Origin: Boletus sp. NGJ
Taxonomy: Eukaryota; Basidiomycota; Agaricomycetes; Boletales; Boletaceae
Assembly: GCA_019096195.1 (NCBI GenBank)
Contig: JAGTXK010000185.1
Span: 124,001 to 188,000, forward strand
DNA: 64,000 bases
Reading direction: 5' to 3'
The notes under the pieces: model-generated
What the model was told of the DNA's origin: nothing
Seen by the model: only the letters and a program-made list of their open reading frames with translations
The model's database searches: none
Shown: in pieces, positions 1-15,879 of the stretch
Numbering within the stretch: the first letter of the stretch is position 1
Layout of the letters: each line of letters opens with the position of its first letter
Position numbers and translations under genes: made by a program

Positions 1-433
1 CCATTGCTGAGATCGTACACATAGAGCTTGACTGGGCTGGACATGCAAGATATCGTTGCGGAGGACGTGGTCGTTGCACAGGAGGGACCTGCCCAGCATG
101 TGCCGAAAATGTAAGAGAGACGCGCAAGCGATGTCATACCAGGACGGTCGAGTCACGAGACCTCCTCATTCATTTCTCTGTTGCACACTAGAGAGCGTTC
201 CGCTTCTGCTCGGTGCCCAACCCATCGCAGTCCGGGGCCGGCGAGCCTTCGCTCATCTTGCTTGATCTCGCTCATTCTCGTATCTACATACTACTCGTAC
301 ACACACACCTTTCTGTATTGCACGTCAGCGATCGATGTGCGGACTGGATCACGAACAAACACGCGATAAGATAAGATACGAAAACGAGTACCTGCACCCA
401 AGTGAAACGAAACAACAACAATAATAAAAACCC
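1..433. other. Flank without a recognisable gene
   Basis: I see no convincing coding exon here. The open frames are short, lack family similarity and do not join sensibly. The stretch lies just downstream of the stop of the first acyl-CoA ligase gene, so the part next to 433 is probably its 3' untranslated region. Confidence 0.5.
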
Positions 434-3088
434 CTAGAGTTTCGCTCTCGGCTTTGCCCTCATCGCCCGAGCGCGATCCCGCAACACACGACGAAGAAGC
501 TTCCCACTCGGATTCTTCGGAATCGCATCGACAAACTCGACCCCTCCCGCAAGCTGCTTATACGCCACCTTGTTGTCTGCCACAAACTAGTTGTTCCATC
601 GACATTCGAACCGTCATTAATCATCCCCGAGCGAGTCGACGTCAGTACAAACCTTGATGATGGCAACCTTGACTTTCGCTGCCTCACCCGGGTTCTCTGC
701 CACACGCTTGGCGACGTGCGCATGAAGAACGACAAACGCCATGGGTACTTCGCCACTGTAGTCGTCTGGAACCGGAACGACGCATGCATCGGCCACCTCG
801 GGGATGTTGAGCAAGCATCCCTCCAGCTCAGCCGGCGCCACTTGAAACCCCTTGACTTTCATCATTTCCTGCCGACGCGTCAGTACGGGATGCATTTAAG
901 AACGACACCACTGACTTTGAGACGATCCAGGATAAACACTTCCTTGTCTTCATTGATGGTGACTTCGTCGCCCGTGCGGAGCCACCTATCACAAGCCAGA
1001 GTTAGTAGTGCGACGAGTCAATCAGACAGGCTGTCGAGGTAGCGGTTTACCCGTCCACAAAGGTTTCCTTCGTCCTGTGTGTCGTTGAGTTCCAAAGACA
1101 CCCCGCGGGAAAAGGAAACTTACGCCTCCTCGTTCTTCCAGTATCCAAGGGCCAGCGAAGGCATGTTCACCTGGAGCTCCCCAGGCTCATTGAATCCCGC
1201 AAACGTCCCATCCGCTTTCATGACACGAGCAACGACGCCTGGGAGGAGCCTTCCAGCGCTTCCCAGGATTCCAATCCTTGACTCCGTGGAAAACATACAG
1301 ATCGAGGTCGACGACTCAGTCAAGCCTACAACAGACCTCGTCAGGACGTGAAACATCGCAAGCAACACGAACGATACTGGCCATAGCCCTGCCCAATTTG
1401 CGCATTGGGGAGGACCTCCGAGATCTTGTTCATGAGCTCCGCGGACAGAGGTGCTGCACCACATATCATGCATCTGATGCCTGAAAGATCATACTGTTTC
1501 GTTGCCGGATGCTGGTGTCGTTGGATGAGTATCCACAACGGCAACCACTGGAACTTACCTTGCAAAGCAACACGATTTGAGGAGGTACGAGCCTACAAGA
1601 ACGTCGGTTAACTGTGTCGGGACGAACGAATAGCAAGCATTACATCAAGAGCGTTATCTTGTGTCGAGCAATGCTCTTCAAGAAGTCTGTAAAGCTAAAC
1701 TTTGGGACCACCACCAACGTGACCTGAGGAATGCGGTCACCACGACGTTGCAAATAGAAAAAGGAGGTCCTTACGCCACAAAACATCAAAAAGTGCAACT
1801 TGAGTCGCACGTGAGCCATGCGAGATACCGCACACGAAAACGCACGAGGCTTACAGAAACAACGAGACCGTAAATATCTTGATTCGCGAGACGTTAGAGT
1901 AGTCCAAGTATAGATACGAGATCCACCTACGGTAAAGCGGCAGTACTGGACCGTCACTCGGTGTTCAGTACCAGGCAAAGAACACTGGCTCGTTGGACTT
2001 ACTTCCAGCCGCTACATCCCCAGGGCGGTACCTCCGGTCCTCCCATGCACAGTCATTTTGGTTAATCTTGTTGTGAACAGCCATCTGAATGACGTTCGTG
2101 ATAGGACCATAATGTGAGATCGCCACCGCCTGGGCAGCATTGAGTCGATTAACAACGCACGGGGAAGAGTGCAAGGTCCCCTCACCTTGGGCTTGCCGGT
2201 CGTACCGCTGGAAAAGTTGAGAAAGGCGATCTTGGACTTGGCTTCGCCGGGCTTGAGCTTGCGCTCGACGAAACACTGACCCATCCTCAAACCCTCTTGT
2301 ATGAGCGCCTCCACGGTGGTGTGGGCACTCCCAGGGACCTCGCCGAGCACGACGATGCGTGTGTCTGGTATGCCTGCTTGACGCGCGGCAGACACAGCTG
2401 TGCTCAAAGACACTGGGTGGGCAATGACGAGGGTCGCACTCGTGAGTTTCACCTGGTATAGCAGTTCGTCGGAAGTATATGCTGGGTTCGCGCCTCTGTG
2501 TCGTGTTCACAGCCGCAGATGAGGTCAGAAAAAGAAAAGACGGTAAAGCGCAACTGACGAGACGATGCCACCGAGTCTATGCGTCGCCCACATTGCCGGC
2601 GCGTAGTCTAAAAGGAACGGGAACAAGCTTTTCTTTCCTTTCCTTTTCGACCAAAGGACGTCTACGCACCGACATGGTTCGGGCTGAATATCACCACTAG
2701 CGCCCCGACGATGAGCACACACGAAACGAAGGGGCGAAGGGGACATACCGACGTCGTTTTCCTCTACGTAGAGTGTCCGGCGTGAGATCACAGTCACCGG
2801 CGCGCTCGTCACTCACTAATTCCGTACCGCGCCTTGAGCGCGTTCGCGAGCCCAAAGGTCCGTATACGTAACTGTTCCAGCCCGTTCAAGATCGACGGCG
2901 ATTCGGACTGGCGATCGACCACGTACCTCCTCGAGGTCTATGGGTCTCCCAGTCGCATCTTCAATTAACCACGGGACACCCGCCTTGCGTGTAGGCCGCA
3001 AGGGGTGGTGGGAGTCCAGGAAAAACTGCGGAATAGTGAGGTCATCCGGAACGGAATAGTTGAAGGGGCCACCAGATATCTCGAACAT
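434..3088 (-). CDS. Peroxisomal 4-coumarate-CoA ligase-like acyl-CoA synthetase (copy 1)
   Basis: Member of the AMP-binding (ANL) superfamily, which activates a carboxylic acid to an acyl-adenylate and transfers it to CoA. The multi-exon reading starts at the ATG at 3088 (MFEISGG). It contains the P-loop motif FSSGTTGKPK near 2200, the QGYG...LTES motif split by an intron near 1340-1400, the adenylate-binding RTGDE motif near 960, the hinge LDRLK and the catalytic lysine context PKNPSGKLL near 500. The last residues are RAKL: AKL is a type 1 peroxisomal targeting signal, so the enzyme probably works in the peroxisome matrix. The acid substrate cannot be told from sequence; fatty, aryl and phenylpropanoid acids are all possible. 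It sits in tandem with a close relative at 3405-6076 and near PEX8. Family and localisation are fairly sure, exon edges less so. Confidence 0.85.
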
Positions 3089-3404
3089 CCTGGAGGTTGA
3101 AGTTCGAGGAGAGGATGGACTTGCGGGACGACAGGAATGAGCAGGGGTTGCCAAGAAGGTTGGGACAGAATTGAAACGGGTTACCATGTCACGTACACAG
3201 TCATGGGAGCCCGGACGGTTCTAGCTTGCCAAGGACTTGGACTGACAGGTTAACTGAAAGCTAATCCAACGTGACATTCCTTGAACAAGATGGTCGAACT
3301 AGGAGAAGACATGGCAACTCGGATCAGCTAGGAAGTGGACCATCAACTCGCGATTGTCGCAGGTGTTGAGTACACAGTCATTAATATTCGAAACATTCTC
3401 GAAA

Positions 3405-6076
3405 TCAAAGTTTCGCAACCGGCCGCCGTATCAGGTTCCGGGCCGTGTCCCTGAGCACCCGCCTAAGCAGCTTTCCACTCGGATTCTTTGGTATAACGTC
3501 CACAAACTCGACTCCTCCCCCCAACCTCTTGTATCCCACCTTGTTGTCCGCAACGTGCTGTCCACATGGACTCAGTTGTAGCCGCATCTTCGCAAAATGA
3601 ACTGATACACCAACCTTCATAATTGACGCCTTGATTCTTTCCGCTGCACCCGGATCACCCCCCATCCGACTGACGGCATCGGATCGCAAGACAACAAACG
3701 CAAGTGGGAGTTCGCCACTGTATTCGTCGGGCACCCCTACGACACACGTGTCCGAGACATCCGGATGATCAAGAATACACCCCTCTAGCTCTGCTGGCGC
3801 AACTTGGAATCCTCGCACTTTCAGCATTTCCTGGTAAACACAGTCAGAGATAACCCAGCGAGCCTAGTCTCCAATCTGACCTTGAGGCGATCGAGCACAA
3901 AGATTTCACCTTTGGTATTCATCTTGACTTCGTCACCCGTACGGAGCCATCTATCAGGTCGTCAGCGGTTGGAATACCCCAAGACATGGTTTCCTTACCC
4001 GTTCACAAAGGTTTCCTTCGTGCTGCACGGATGCTCATCAAGCCTGTAACGACCGGAAGAGATCCGTCTACGCACGCTTCTGGATTTCCGGCATACCCTA
4101 ATGCGAGCGAGGGGGCACGCACCACGAGCTCCCCGGGCTCTTCGAATTCTGCAAGCGTTCCATCAGGCTTCTCCACTCTAGCAGTAATTCCGGGGATAAG
4201 CTGGCCGGCGCTGCCGCTTAGATCGCACTTGTTCTCAAGCGACCATGTGCTGATAACAGTACAAGATTCCGTGGTTCCTGGAGTGTAAGAATGGGTGCGG
4301 GAAGCTAATAACCTCAGGGGAGAAACGAACCATAACTTTGTCCAATCGCCGCATTCGGGAATATCTCGATCAGTCGCTCCATCAACTCTCGAGAGAGTGG
4401 AGCTGCACCAGAGGTCAAGTACCGGACGTGACTAAAATCGTAATCTTTGACAGCTGGATGCTATTCCTCGCGTCAATCGGAGTAAGTTTACGCATGAAGT
4501 TGAGTGCCCACTTTGCAGAAGAGCACAACTTGAGGCGGGACGACCCTAAAATTGAAGGCCTAAGTTGTGACTCGGTGTCGATCCGAGACTACAAACTCAC
4601 ATGAGATGTGTAATTCGATGTCTAACGATGCTTTTCAAGAAATCCAGAAAGTTGAACTTGGTACTGAGGACGATAGGCATCTGTTGCCGTCGTCAGTCTG
4701 GGTGGAGTCCCACAAGAGCATGATGTACGAACGCCGCAGAAGAAGCTGAGGTGAGTCTAGCAATGACATGGGTCAGCAACTTCCGTGGCAGCAATACCAC
4801 TAGTATGAATCTCCCACATTGAAGACCAAGCCATATATGTCTAGTCAAGTACATCGGGGTCAACTGGGCTCGCAGTCGAAAGCATCACGTACGATACAAT
4901 GGAAGAACTGTGCAAGAACTTGTCAGTACATTGCAAGATCCATCGAACGAGGGCTCCTACCAGCACAGCAGATGTCACCTGGTCTGAATCGTTGGCCTTC
5001 CCAACTGGGGTCGTTTACTCTGTGATGAGCAGCGAGTTGGATGACGTTGGCTATCGGTGCAAAGTGAGGTATTGCAACGGCCTAACGTAAAGGTTAGCGA
5101 GACATAACTTTACGACTGTGTTTTCAGAATCCAGACCTTCGGTCTGCCAGTTGTCCCGCTGGAGAAATTAAGGAACGCCACCTTCGTCCTTCCTTCACCA
5201 GGCCGTAGCACACGTTCCTGAAAAGGCGATGTGCTTGCTAGCCCTTCGTCGATGACGTTCTGGACCGTGGTCTGTGTGCCATACGAAGCGCCATCCACGT
5301 TGAACAGTATGATACGTTCCGCTGCCAGATTGGTAGTCCGAGTTGCAGCAAGGGTTACAAGCAATAACTCGGGGTGGGTGACGACAACGGAGGCCTTGGT
5401 CGCCTGTATTTGGTACACAAGTTCGCCGGAAGTAAAGAGAGGATTCGCGCCACTTGTCGCCCTCAGCTTTTCGCGAGCGGAAAAGACAGAGTAAGACGTA
5501 CGACATGATGGCTCCCAGTCTGTGAGCTGCCCAAACGGCAACAAGGTAGTCTGGCCGCACGTCAGAGATAGCGCTTGAGATGCGATGACACAAAATGTCA
5601 TGAAATGACATACCAACATGATTCGGGCCGAATATCAGGACTTGCGTGAATTCAGTTTACTCGTCGATCAACAGTTCATGCAATGTTCCACACTGACCAA
5701 CATCATCTTCCTCTAGACAGGGAGGTCAACGCTGATGCACTAGCCGGGGGTGATGTACATACTAATGCCAAATCTGTGCTTAAACCCGTTGGCTAAGCCG
5801 AAAACTCGTGCACGAATCTGCGTGAACGTCAGACGGCAATGTAAGCCGGACAACGCAGTCGCGGTGCAACCCTGAGTACAAGTCAATGATGAAGCGCAAT
5901 CGAGACCTCACCTCTTCATAACCCAATGTCCGACCCGTGTGGTCTTCAATGAACCAGGGTAAGCCATGTTGACGGATAGGCCTGGAGGGATGCTGGGAAT
6001 CTAGAATGAACTGTGCGAGCGTCAAGTTGTCTGGAATGTGAGGGAGCTGCCCTGCGGGAGAATCGAGTTCGGCCAT
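3405..6076 (-). CDS. Peroxisomal 4-coumarate-CoA ligase-like acyl-CoA synthetase (copy 2)
   Basis: Second AMP-binding acyl-CoA ligase, paralogous to the gene at 434-3088 and in the same orientation with about 315 bp between them. The start is the ATG at 6076 (MAELDSP), followed by the same N-terminal layout (LTLAQFILDSQHPSRP). The P-loop FSSGTTGRPK lies near 5160 and the linker GSAGQLIPGITARV near 4200. The C-terminal lysine motif PKNPSGKLL lies near 3490 and is followed by RRPVAKL and the stop. The AKL end again predicts peroxisomal import. No frameshift was noticed, so both copies look functional. The two copies differ at many positions, so the duplication is not recent. The substrate is unknown. 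Confidence 0.85.
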
Positions 6077-6256
6077 CGATAGATCACGAAAGGGCTCCCT
6101 TCTCCAACTTTGGGTGGAAGAGAAGAAGAGGGCTGTCCATCTGACTGCACCGTGCGCAAGATGTTACAAACATAATAAGGGTCTGTTACGCGCTTATCAC
6201 GTTCTCACATGACGGTGTCGCCAGTTTTGGTACGTCCAGTACAATTGAATACTCAC

Positions 6257-6490
6257 ATCATTTGACATAAATATCGTGGTTAGTACCGCCAGCGCCAGTC
6301 CCCGACTCTGACCCAACTTGGCCAGGTCATCGTATGACGGCTCATTGTCAGCACGGGGAGTTGGTAGGGGGTAGGTAACGAGGGTACGGAGTGCGGAAGG
6401 GGATATCAAGGTTGAAAGTTGAAACAAACAGGTCCAAACCTTTGTGTATATGACTATTTAAATTTAACACGCAACTTCGTAGTCCCGATG
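6257..6490 (-). pseudogene. Possible RNase III-like N-terminal fragment
   Basis: Between the second ligase and PEX8 there is a minus-strand open frame that ends at a good donor (GTGAGT, 6251-6256). It contains ALRTLVTYPLP followed by YDDLAKLGQSRGLALAV. The spacing of the Asp-x-Leu-Ala-x-Leu-Gly part and the following Leu-Ala-Val resembles the start of fungal RNase III domains (NERLAxLG...LAVT). There is no ATG in frame and nothing after the donor continues the domain, so if the similarity is real this is a relic. It could equally be the 3' region of PEX8 with chance similarity. Confidence 0.25.
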
Positions 6491-6511
6491 CGGCCTGAAG
6501 GCCAGAAAGCA

Positions 6512-8836
6512 CTACAACCGTGGTTCATACTTGCCCTCCGGGACGGCAGGATCCAGCCCTGCAACGGACCACTCGACACGTCGCTCGTTCCACCAATGAA
6601 CAACATACTCCTTCTCCGCGTCCCCAACATTTTCCATGATCTCTTGGAACAATGCTTCCACAAGTTCTTTGCGGCTCGCGTCATTGGGTGTACCATCAAT
6701 GACGTCCTTCACCGCTGATAATGCTTGTGGAAGCAGCGCAAGGGGGAGGGAGGGCATACTCGATACCAGGGCTAAATGCAACCGCTGTCGTCGGTCAATG
6801 TCTCGCCGCAATTCTTTGCACATGGCGAGGATCGAGCTTATACACAGCCATGCGAGTGCAGGATCCCGAGTTAGAGATGCACTCTTGACAAGAACGGCGA
6901 AAGCGAGACGTAATTGTGTCACATTTAACCTCCCATCTGAAGAGTTCTGTGCAACATTAGACTGATCCTAGGATACACATGAAAAGCGGCAGTTACCTCG
7001 AGCAGGCACTGAAGATAGAATGGAACCATTCTCTCAGTAGATGCAGAGTCCAACATGAGCGGATCATTCAGATGCGCCGAGGGATTCTGGGCAACCCGTT
7101 TTGAGCGCGATGAAAAGATAGCCAACACCACACTGTGAGCGGACTCAAATTCCCCACGATGTGTATAGTCCGACAGATGCCTGAAGAATAGTTATGAACG
7201 ATCCCCTGTAGACTTCGGCTGTTCAGCTCACGGGGAACAAACCGGCAGAACGGTTGTCTGGATCGTTGTCGGGCTCAGAACGGGGACGAGCTGCTCGATC
7301 GCGCTCAAGGCAAAAGCTTTCTTTGCCCGTTGCACCGGGTGCGTCGACAGAAATTCGCTGGACCATATCTCGTCGCACAATCCCCTGACAAATTGTTCAC
7401 TTTCATCTGGATTGTTTGCAAGGACGTCGAGAGCGAGATAGAAGCCTCGCTTAAGCTCTGCAAATGCTCCATGACCAGCACCACCAAATTTCTCGATCAC
7501 AAAAGCCAGATGAGAGAAGGTGCGTAGCGTGATGAGTGCAAGTGCTGAGGACGAGTGGCTGAACGCTGGTGGGATGTAGACCGACGTTGAGAGACCCGCC
7601 TCCGTTATCATAATTGTACAAAACAGCAGGGTCTTGAGGATTGTCCAAATGGACGTGATGAGCGGTCGGGTCTCTGGGGCTACCTAGATGTGAGACGATA
7701 GGAACTCAATCAGAATAAATGAATACCTATCGACTCTTCTTTGGCCTCAGCTAGACCACTGTGCATCCATCCAGCCTCGACTTTTCTCGCTATGGTCTCT
7801 AGGGCACGAAACGTCTCGTGGACCGGAGGAAGCGCAAGTTTGGGATGATAATCTACATACAGGGAGATGCTTCTAGAGCACAGTTTCGAGAGAGAGCCCA
7901 TGTGAACTATTGCATGAGAGGATGCTATTGCATCAATTTCGTCGTAGATATGTGCCTTCGACTGCCAAACATGGGTTAAAGTCATACTCGGGATCTACTT
8001 CTCGCACTGGACTCACCTTGATGGATACTTTGAATTCGGGGTTAAATTCTAGATACGAGGAAAACGTGGATATGAAAGCTCCATGCGCGAACGCTTGCGT
8101 TATTGCCCCGACCACTAGATTCAGCATTTGCTAATTTAGATTAGAAATGTAGCAGGCATCGACATAACAAAACGCACTTGTAACGGCAGCGCAACGACCT
8201 TTTCCGGTGGAACAACCAACAGAGCTTGAGACGAGATGATCAGAGGGAGCGTGAGGGCATCCTCTACATGCATGCTTAGCATGAATACAACTCAGAGGGC
8301 GATTATCGTACCTTCCCCCCTCAGTGATGGGTTGGAATTGCTTGCCCCAGGAATCAGACGAGGTAAAGAGGTCGATGACGTCCGCGAATGCGAGGACCAA
8401 CTCATCTTCTATGTTGGACTTTCACATCTGGTTGCTTTGCGGGTAATGTTGGGAGTATGTCCTCGAGCCCCAAGAGGAGCCCACTGCAGCAAGTGAGACG
8501 CGTGATTGCGTGACCCCCTTCGAACCCTTTGAGCAGGGAAGCCGACCAGTTCGCCAAACGCGCGTTCAAGCTCGGTGAAAATAAGCTGCCTGGTTCGTCC
8601 TTTAAGATTTGAAGTTTCGCGTGGACAGCATGCCGGAAGGAGGTGCTGAGTGCGTCGAGCTTGGCGAGGGAGAATGGACGGAAGAGCGGGCTGCTAACGA
8701 TCGTCGCAGCGAGTGGTGTCGGTGACGGTGTGAGCTGAGATAGATGATGGACAATGAGGCCCTGGAGCGTTGGCAGCGGCGGGGGCGACGTGGAGGATGG
8801 TCTATGCAGATGGCTCAATAACGCGGTGTAGGACAT
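6512..8836 (-). CDS. PEX8: Peroxisomal import protein Pex8
   Basis: Pex8 is an intraperoxisomal peripheral membrane protein that links docking and RING complexes during matrix-protein import. The protein is mostly alpha-helical without a catalytic motif. The best family signal is near the C-terminus: SRKELVEALFQEI followed by GDAEKEYVVHWWNERR, a pattern I associate with fungal Pex8/Pex17-family proteins. The last residues, EPRL, end in a PTS1-like tripeptide, as expected because Pex8 carries its own targeting signal. At least seven exons are needed. I chose the ATG at 8836 (MSYTALLSHL) rather than the in-frame one at 8905, which would place the start only 5 bp from the divergent RPA1 start. 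Two peroxisomal ligases lie next to it. Confidence 0.7.
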
Positions 8837-8910
8837 GGTCAGACTCGACGACAACAAACACAGTACAAATAACGCGACGCGTCTCGTCTGCGTCTCTCCA
8901 CTCATCCACC
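8837..8910. promoter_or_regulatory. Compact divergent promoter PEX8 / RPA1
   Basis: Only 74 bp separate the chosen PEX8 ATG and the RPA1 ATG on the other strand, so both core promoters and 5' leaders must overlap or extend into the neighbouring gene. I see no clear TATA box. Confidence 0.5.
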
Positions 8911-11125
8911 ATGTCCCAGCAGCTCTCAGCGGGTATCTGTTTACGCCTCAGCGAAGCCTCTCCAACCGAGATAGACGAGCTGGGCTTGGGCTACACCGTC
9001 CAATTGCTCTCCATCAAGAAGGTGAACCAGACAACGAACACGGTCTCGGCCATCGACAGGTACCGCATTATCCTCTCAGATGGCGTCTACTTCGTCCAGG
9101 CTATGCTCGCAACCCAGCTCAATGAGCTCGTCTCTCGTGGAGACATTGTTAAGAACACCATCGTGGTCGTTGACAAACTCACGTGCAACTTTGTACAAGA
9201 TAAGAGGTCTGTACTCTCCTATCCAATTAGGACGATGTCACTTATCATAGTCTAGACTCATCATCATCCTTGATCTTCACGTCGTCTCCAGAGACGAAGA
9301 AAAAATTGGAAATCCAGTCGCAGTTCCATCCTTGGCTGGCGCTCCTGCCAGCACAGCTGTTGACACCCCTGAGCCGTCGATGAGCTCGGCTCCCCAGTCC
9401 TTCGTTTCCTCCAGCCGACCGAGTATGGCTCGCTCTGGTGCCGGTGGTAGGCCAGCGAGGTCCATTTATCCGATCGAGGGCCTCAGCCCGTATCAAAACA
9501 ACTGGACCATCAAGGCTCGTGTTACTCAGAAAGGCGAGATCAGAACTTGGTCCAATCAACGTGGAGAGGGAAAGCTCTTCAATGTGAACTTCATGGATGA
9601 GACAGGCGAGATCCGTGGGACTGCTTTCAACGCAGTTGTGGACGACCTTTATGACAAGTTTGAGGAGGGAAAAGTCTACTACATTTCGAAGGGCCGAGTG
9701 AACCTCGCGAAGAAGAAGTTTTCCAACGTTCAAAACGATTACGAGATAACCTTTGAAAAGAACACAGAGGTTGAGGAGGTTGGTCATTCGATCAGCGGGA
9801 GGCATTCGGTTGACGAATTGTCGTTACAGTGTGTCGACGCAAGCAATCTACCAATGATTAGGTACAACTTTACCCAATTATCGTCTCTGGAGGAACTCCA
9901 GAAAGATTCAACTTGTGGTGCGTAAAATCAGCGAGGAAATTTGTTCAGGCGGTTGAAGAAAAGTAGATGTCATTGGCGTCGTCAAAGAAGTTGGACCTCT
10001 TGGGGAAGTCACCTCCAAAGCAACCAATAAATCAGTAAGTATCTTCTCGTGGATCAACCTATTGTCTAAATATTATCTATAGGTGGCGAAGCGTGACCTG
10101 ACCATTGTTGACAAATCGCTCTACTCCGTTAGGATGACGATCTGGGGGAGGCAAGCGGAGACATTCACAGCTGATGATCTTCCCGTTGTTGCATTCAAAG
10201 GTGTCAAAGTTGGAGACTTTGGAGGTAGGTTTGCGATTCTATCCACTACGCTCGCTACATCTCAATCCTAGGACGGAACCTTTCAATGCTGTCTTCAAGC
10301 TATATGACGATCTCCCCAGACATCGAGGAAGCGCATTTACTCCGTGGCTGGTACGACGGCATTGGGGCTGAGAAGTCCTTCCAATCCCACTCAATCACGT
10401 CGTCATCCGGTGGATCATCGTTTGGAGGCTTCAACCGCAACGAAATGCGTCACTTGAGCGATGTCAAAGAATCACAGCTCGGCACGTCTGATAAAGCAGA
10501 GTTCTTCTCTGCCCGTGCTACAGTAATGCACATCAAGAGCGAAAACATTGCATACCCTGCGTGTCCTTCGCAAGGCTGCAGCAAGAAAGTCACTGACTTG
10601 GGTAACGGTTGGCGGTGTGAAAAATGTGACAGGTCGTTCGAGCGCCCAGAGTACCGGTATGTGCTATGCACTCGTGCTTCTGCGATTGAGATGTTGACTC
10701 GGTTGGCCAGATACGTCATGTCCATGGCTGTAGCGGATTGGTCAGGCCAAGTGTGGTTGCAAGGGTTCAACGACGCCGGTCTCGCAGTGTTCGGGAAAAC
10801 TGCAGATGATGTCATGGAAATCAAGGTAAGTGCCGTGCAATCTTATATGTGGTTACTCACTTAATTCGCGTCCAGGAGCGTAACGAACCCGAGTATAACG
10901 CTCTCATGGTGCAGTCGACCGGAAAGACTTTCAATTTCAGTTGTCGTGCCAAGCAAGATACTTACAATGTGAGTAGACGTATCCTGGATTATAGGATCGC
11001 GTTCATCTTCCGCACAGGACCAAACACGCGTGAGGTATGGCATCTCGAAGATTAGCCAGCTAGACTACTATGAAGAGGCCAAGCACCTTCGTGATCTTCT
11101 CAAGGAATCCAACTGGGCACAGTGA
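8911..11125 (+). CDS. RPA1: Replication protein A large subunit (RPA70)
   Basis: Largest subunit of the nuclear single-stranded DNA binding complex used in replication, repair and recombination. The N-terminal OB fold starts at [13 protein letters not shown]. After a Ser/Pro linker comes DNA-binding domain A ([19 protein letters not shown], near 9465), with the aromatic and basic residues typical of RPA70. Domain B follows, then domain C with a zinc ribbon near 10560-10670 (C-x4-C before [11 protein letters not shown], i.e. four cysteines). The C-terminus is [17 protein letters not shown]. Several introns interrupt the gene. It diverges from PEX8 and converges on the splicing helicase gene with about 220 bp between stops. 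Confidence 0.95.
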
Positions 11126-11344
11126 GTCATTGGCGAGTGTGCGTATGCGTGCAACTGTGATCCATCTGTATCGTACAACGTTGCCTGTATGATGTTTGAA
11201 AGTGTTGTACTATCTTTATGCAAGCCTCATCGACTTTTGAAATGACATCTTACAATCACAACCATGACCGCACTACATGAACAACTATCAACAAAGCAGT
11301 TCATTTCGAGGAAGCAAGCCGACAGTACCAATCCCAACCCACGA

Positions 11345-15276
<3,932 letters not shown>

Positions 15277-15639
15277 GAATGGAGTCGGTGAGTATTGTAA
15301 TAGTAGGATGAGCTAATCCGGCACACTTGACCCGTCACGGCGCGCCTCGAGCCAGGCAGGACAACCTTTCCAGCGATAACAAGGCTCAACTAGGCTCCTA
15401 CACGTCGCCCAGAGGACCACAGATTACACCCAGCTCCGTTTCCAGCTCGCGAGGTCTATCCCATCGCTCTTCTACCGCTCACGTTCACCTTTGCCACAGT
15501 GCTCCAGAAAGAGAAACCCTGACAGACGCCTTGGATCGTTCGAAGAGGACGAGGTTCAAGTACCACGCAAGACAAAATTAAGAGAGTTGTCGGTGTTTTC
15601 ATTCACTTATTGTGCACAATAGACATCTGGTGAGTCTCT

Positions 15640-15879
15640 TCGTCGCCTGGATGACCCGTGCATGTCAACGCTGCTCAGGAATGACGAGAAAAGCTGTACG
15701 AAAACAGCAGGATGTTCCCGCCTCTCGTCATCATGGACGCCCTTGACGAATGCAAGGATGTTCGGCGACTTATCCAGGCTCCCGGCCTTTGCGTGTTAAC
15801 GTGGATTCAGGGTGACATGGCAGACAATGTGTCCGCGGATATCGAACTGCATGTCACCGAACGCTCACCCCCGGTTTAA
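15640..15879 (+). pseudogene. Relic of a NACHT-domain (STAND) NTPase
   Basis: A plus-strand frame reads EKLYENSRMFPPLVIMDALDECKD (in two parts: EKLYENSRM, then FPPLVIMDALDECKD). The latter is the Walker B segment of fungal NACHT proteins, where a hydrophobic run is followed by DALDEC. The frame goes on with a DVSADIELHVTE segment like that found after the NACHT core, and stops at 15877-15879. No P-loop is found upstream in frame. Further down (to about 16130), SIDTLDRYVTR and VRNALDS recall the usual continuation (LDRLYTQVLRNAL) but with an intervening stop. This is a decayed piece of an expanded family often linked to non-self recognition in basidiomycetes. Confidence 0.55.
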
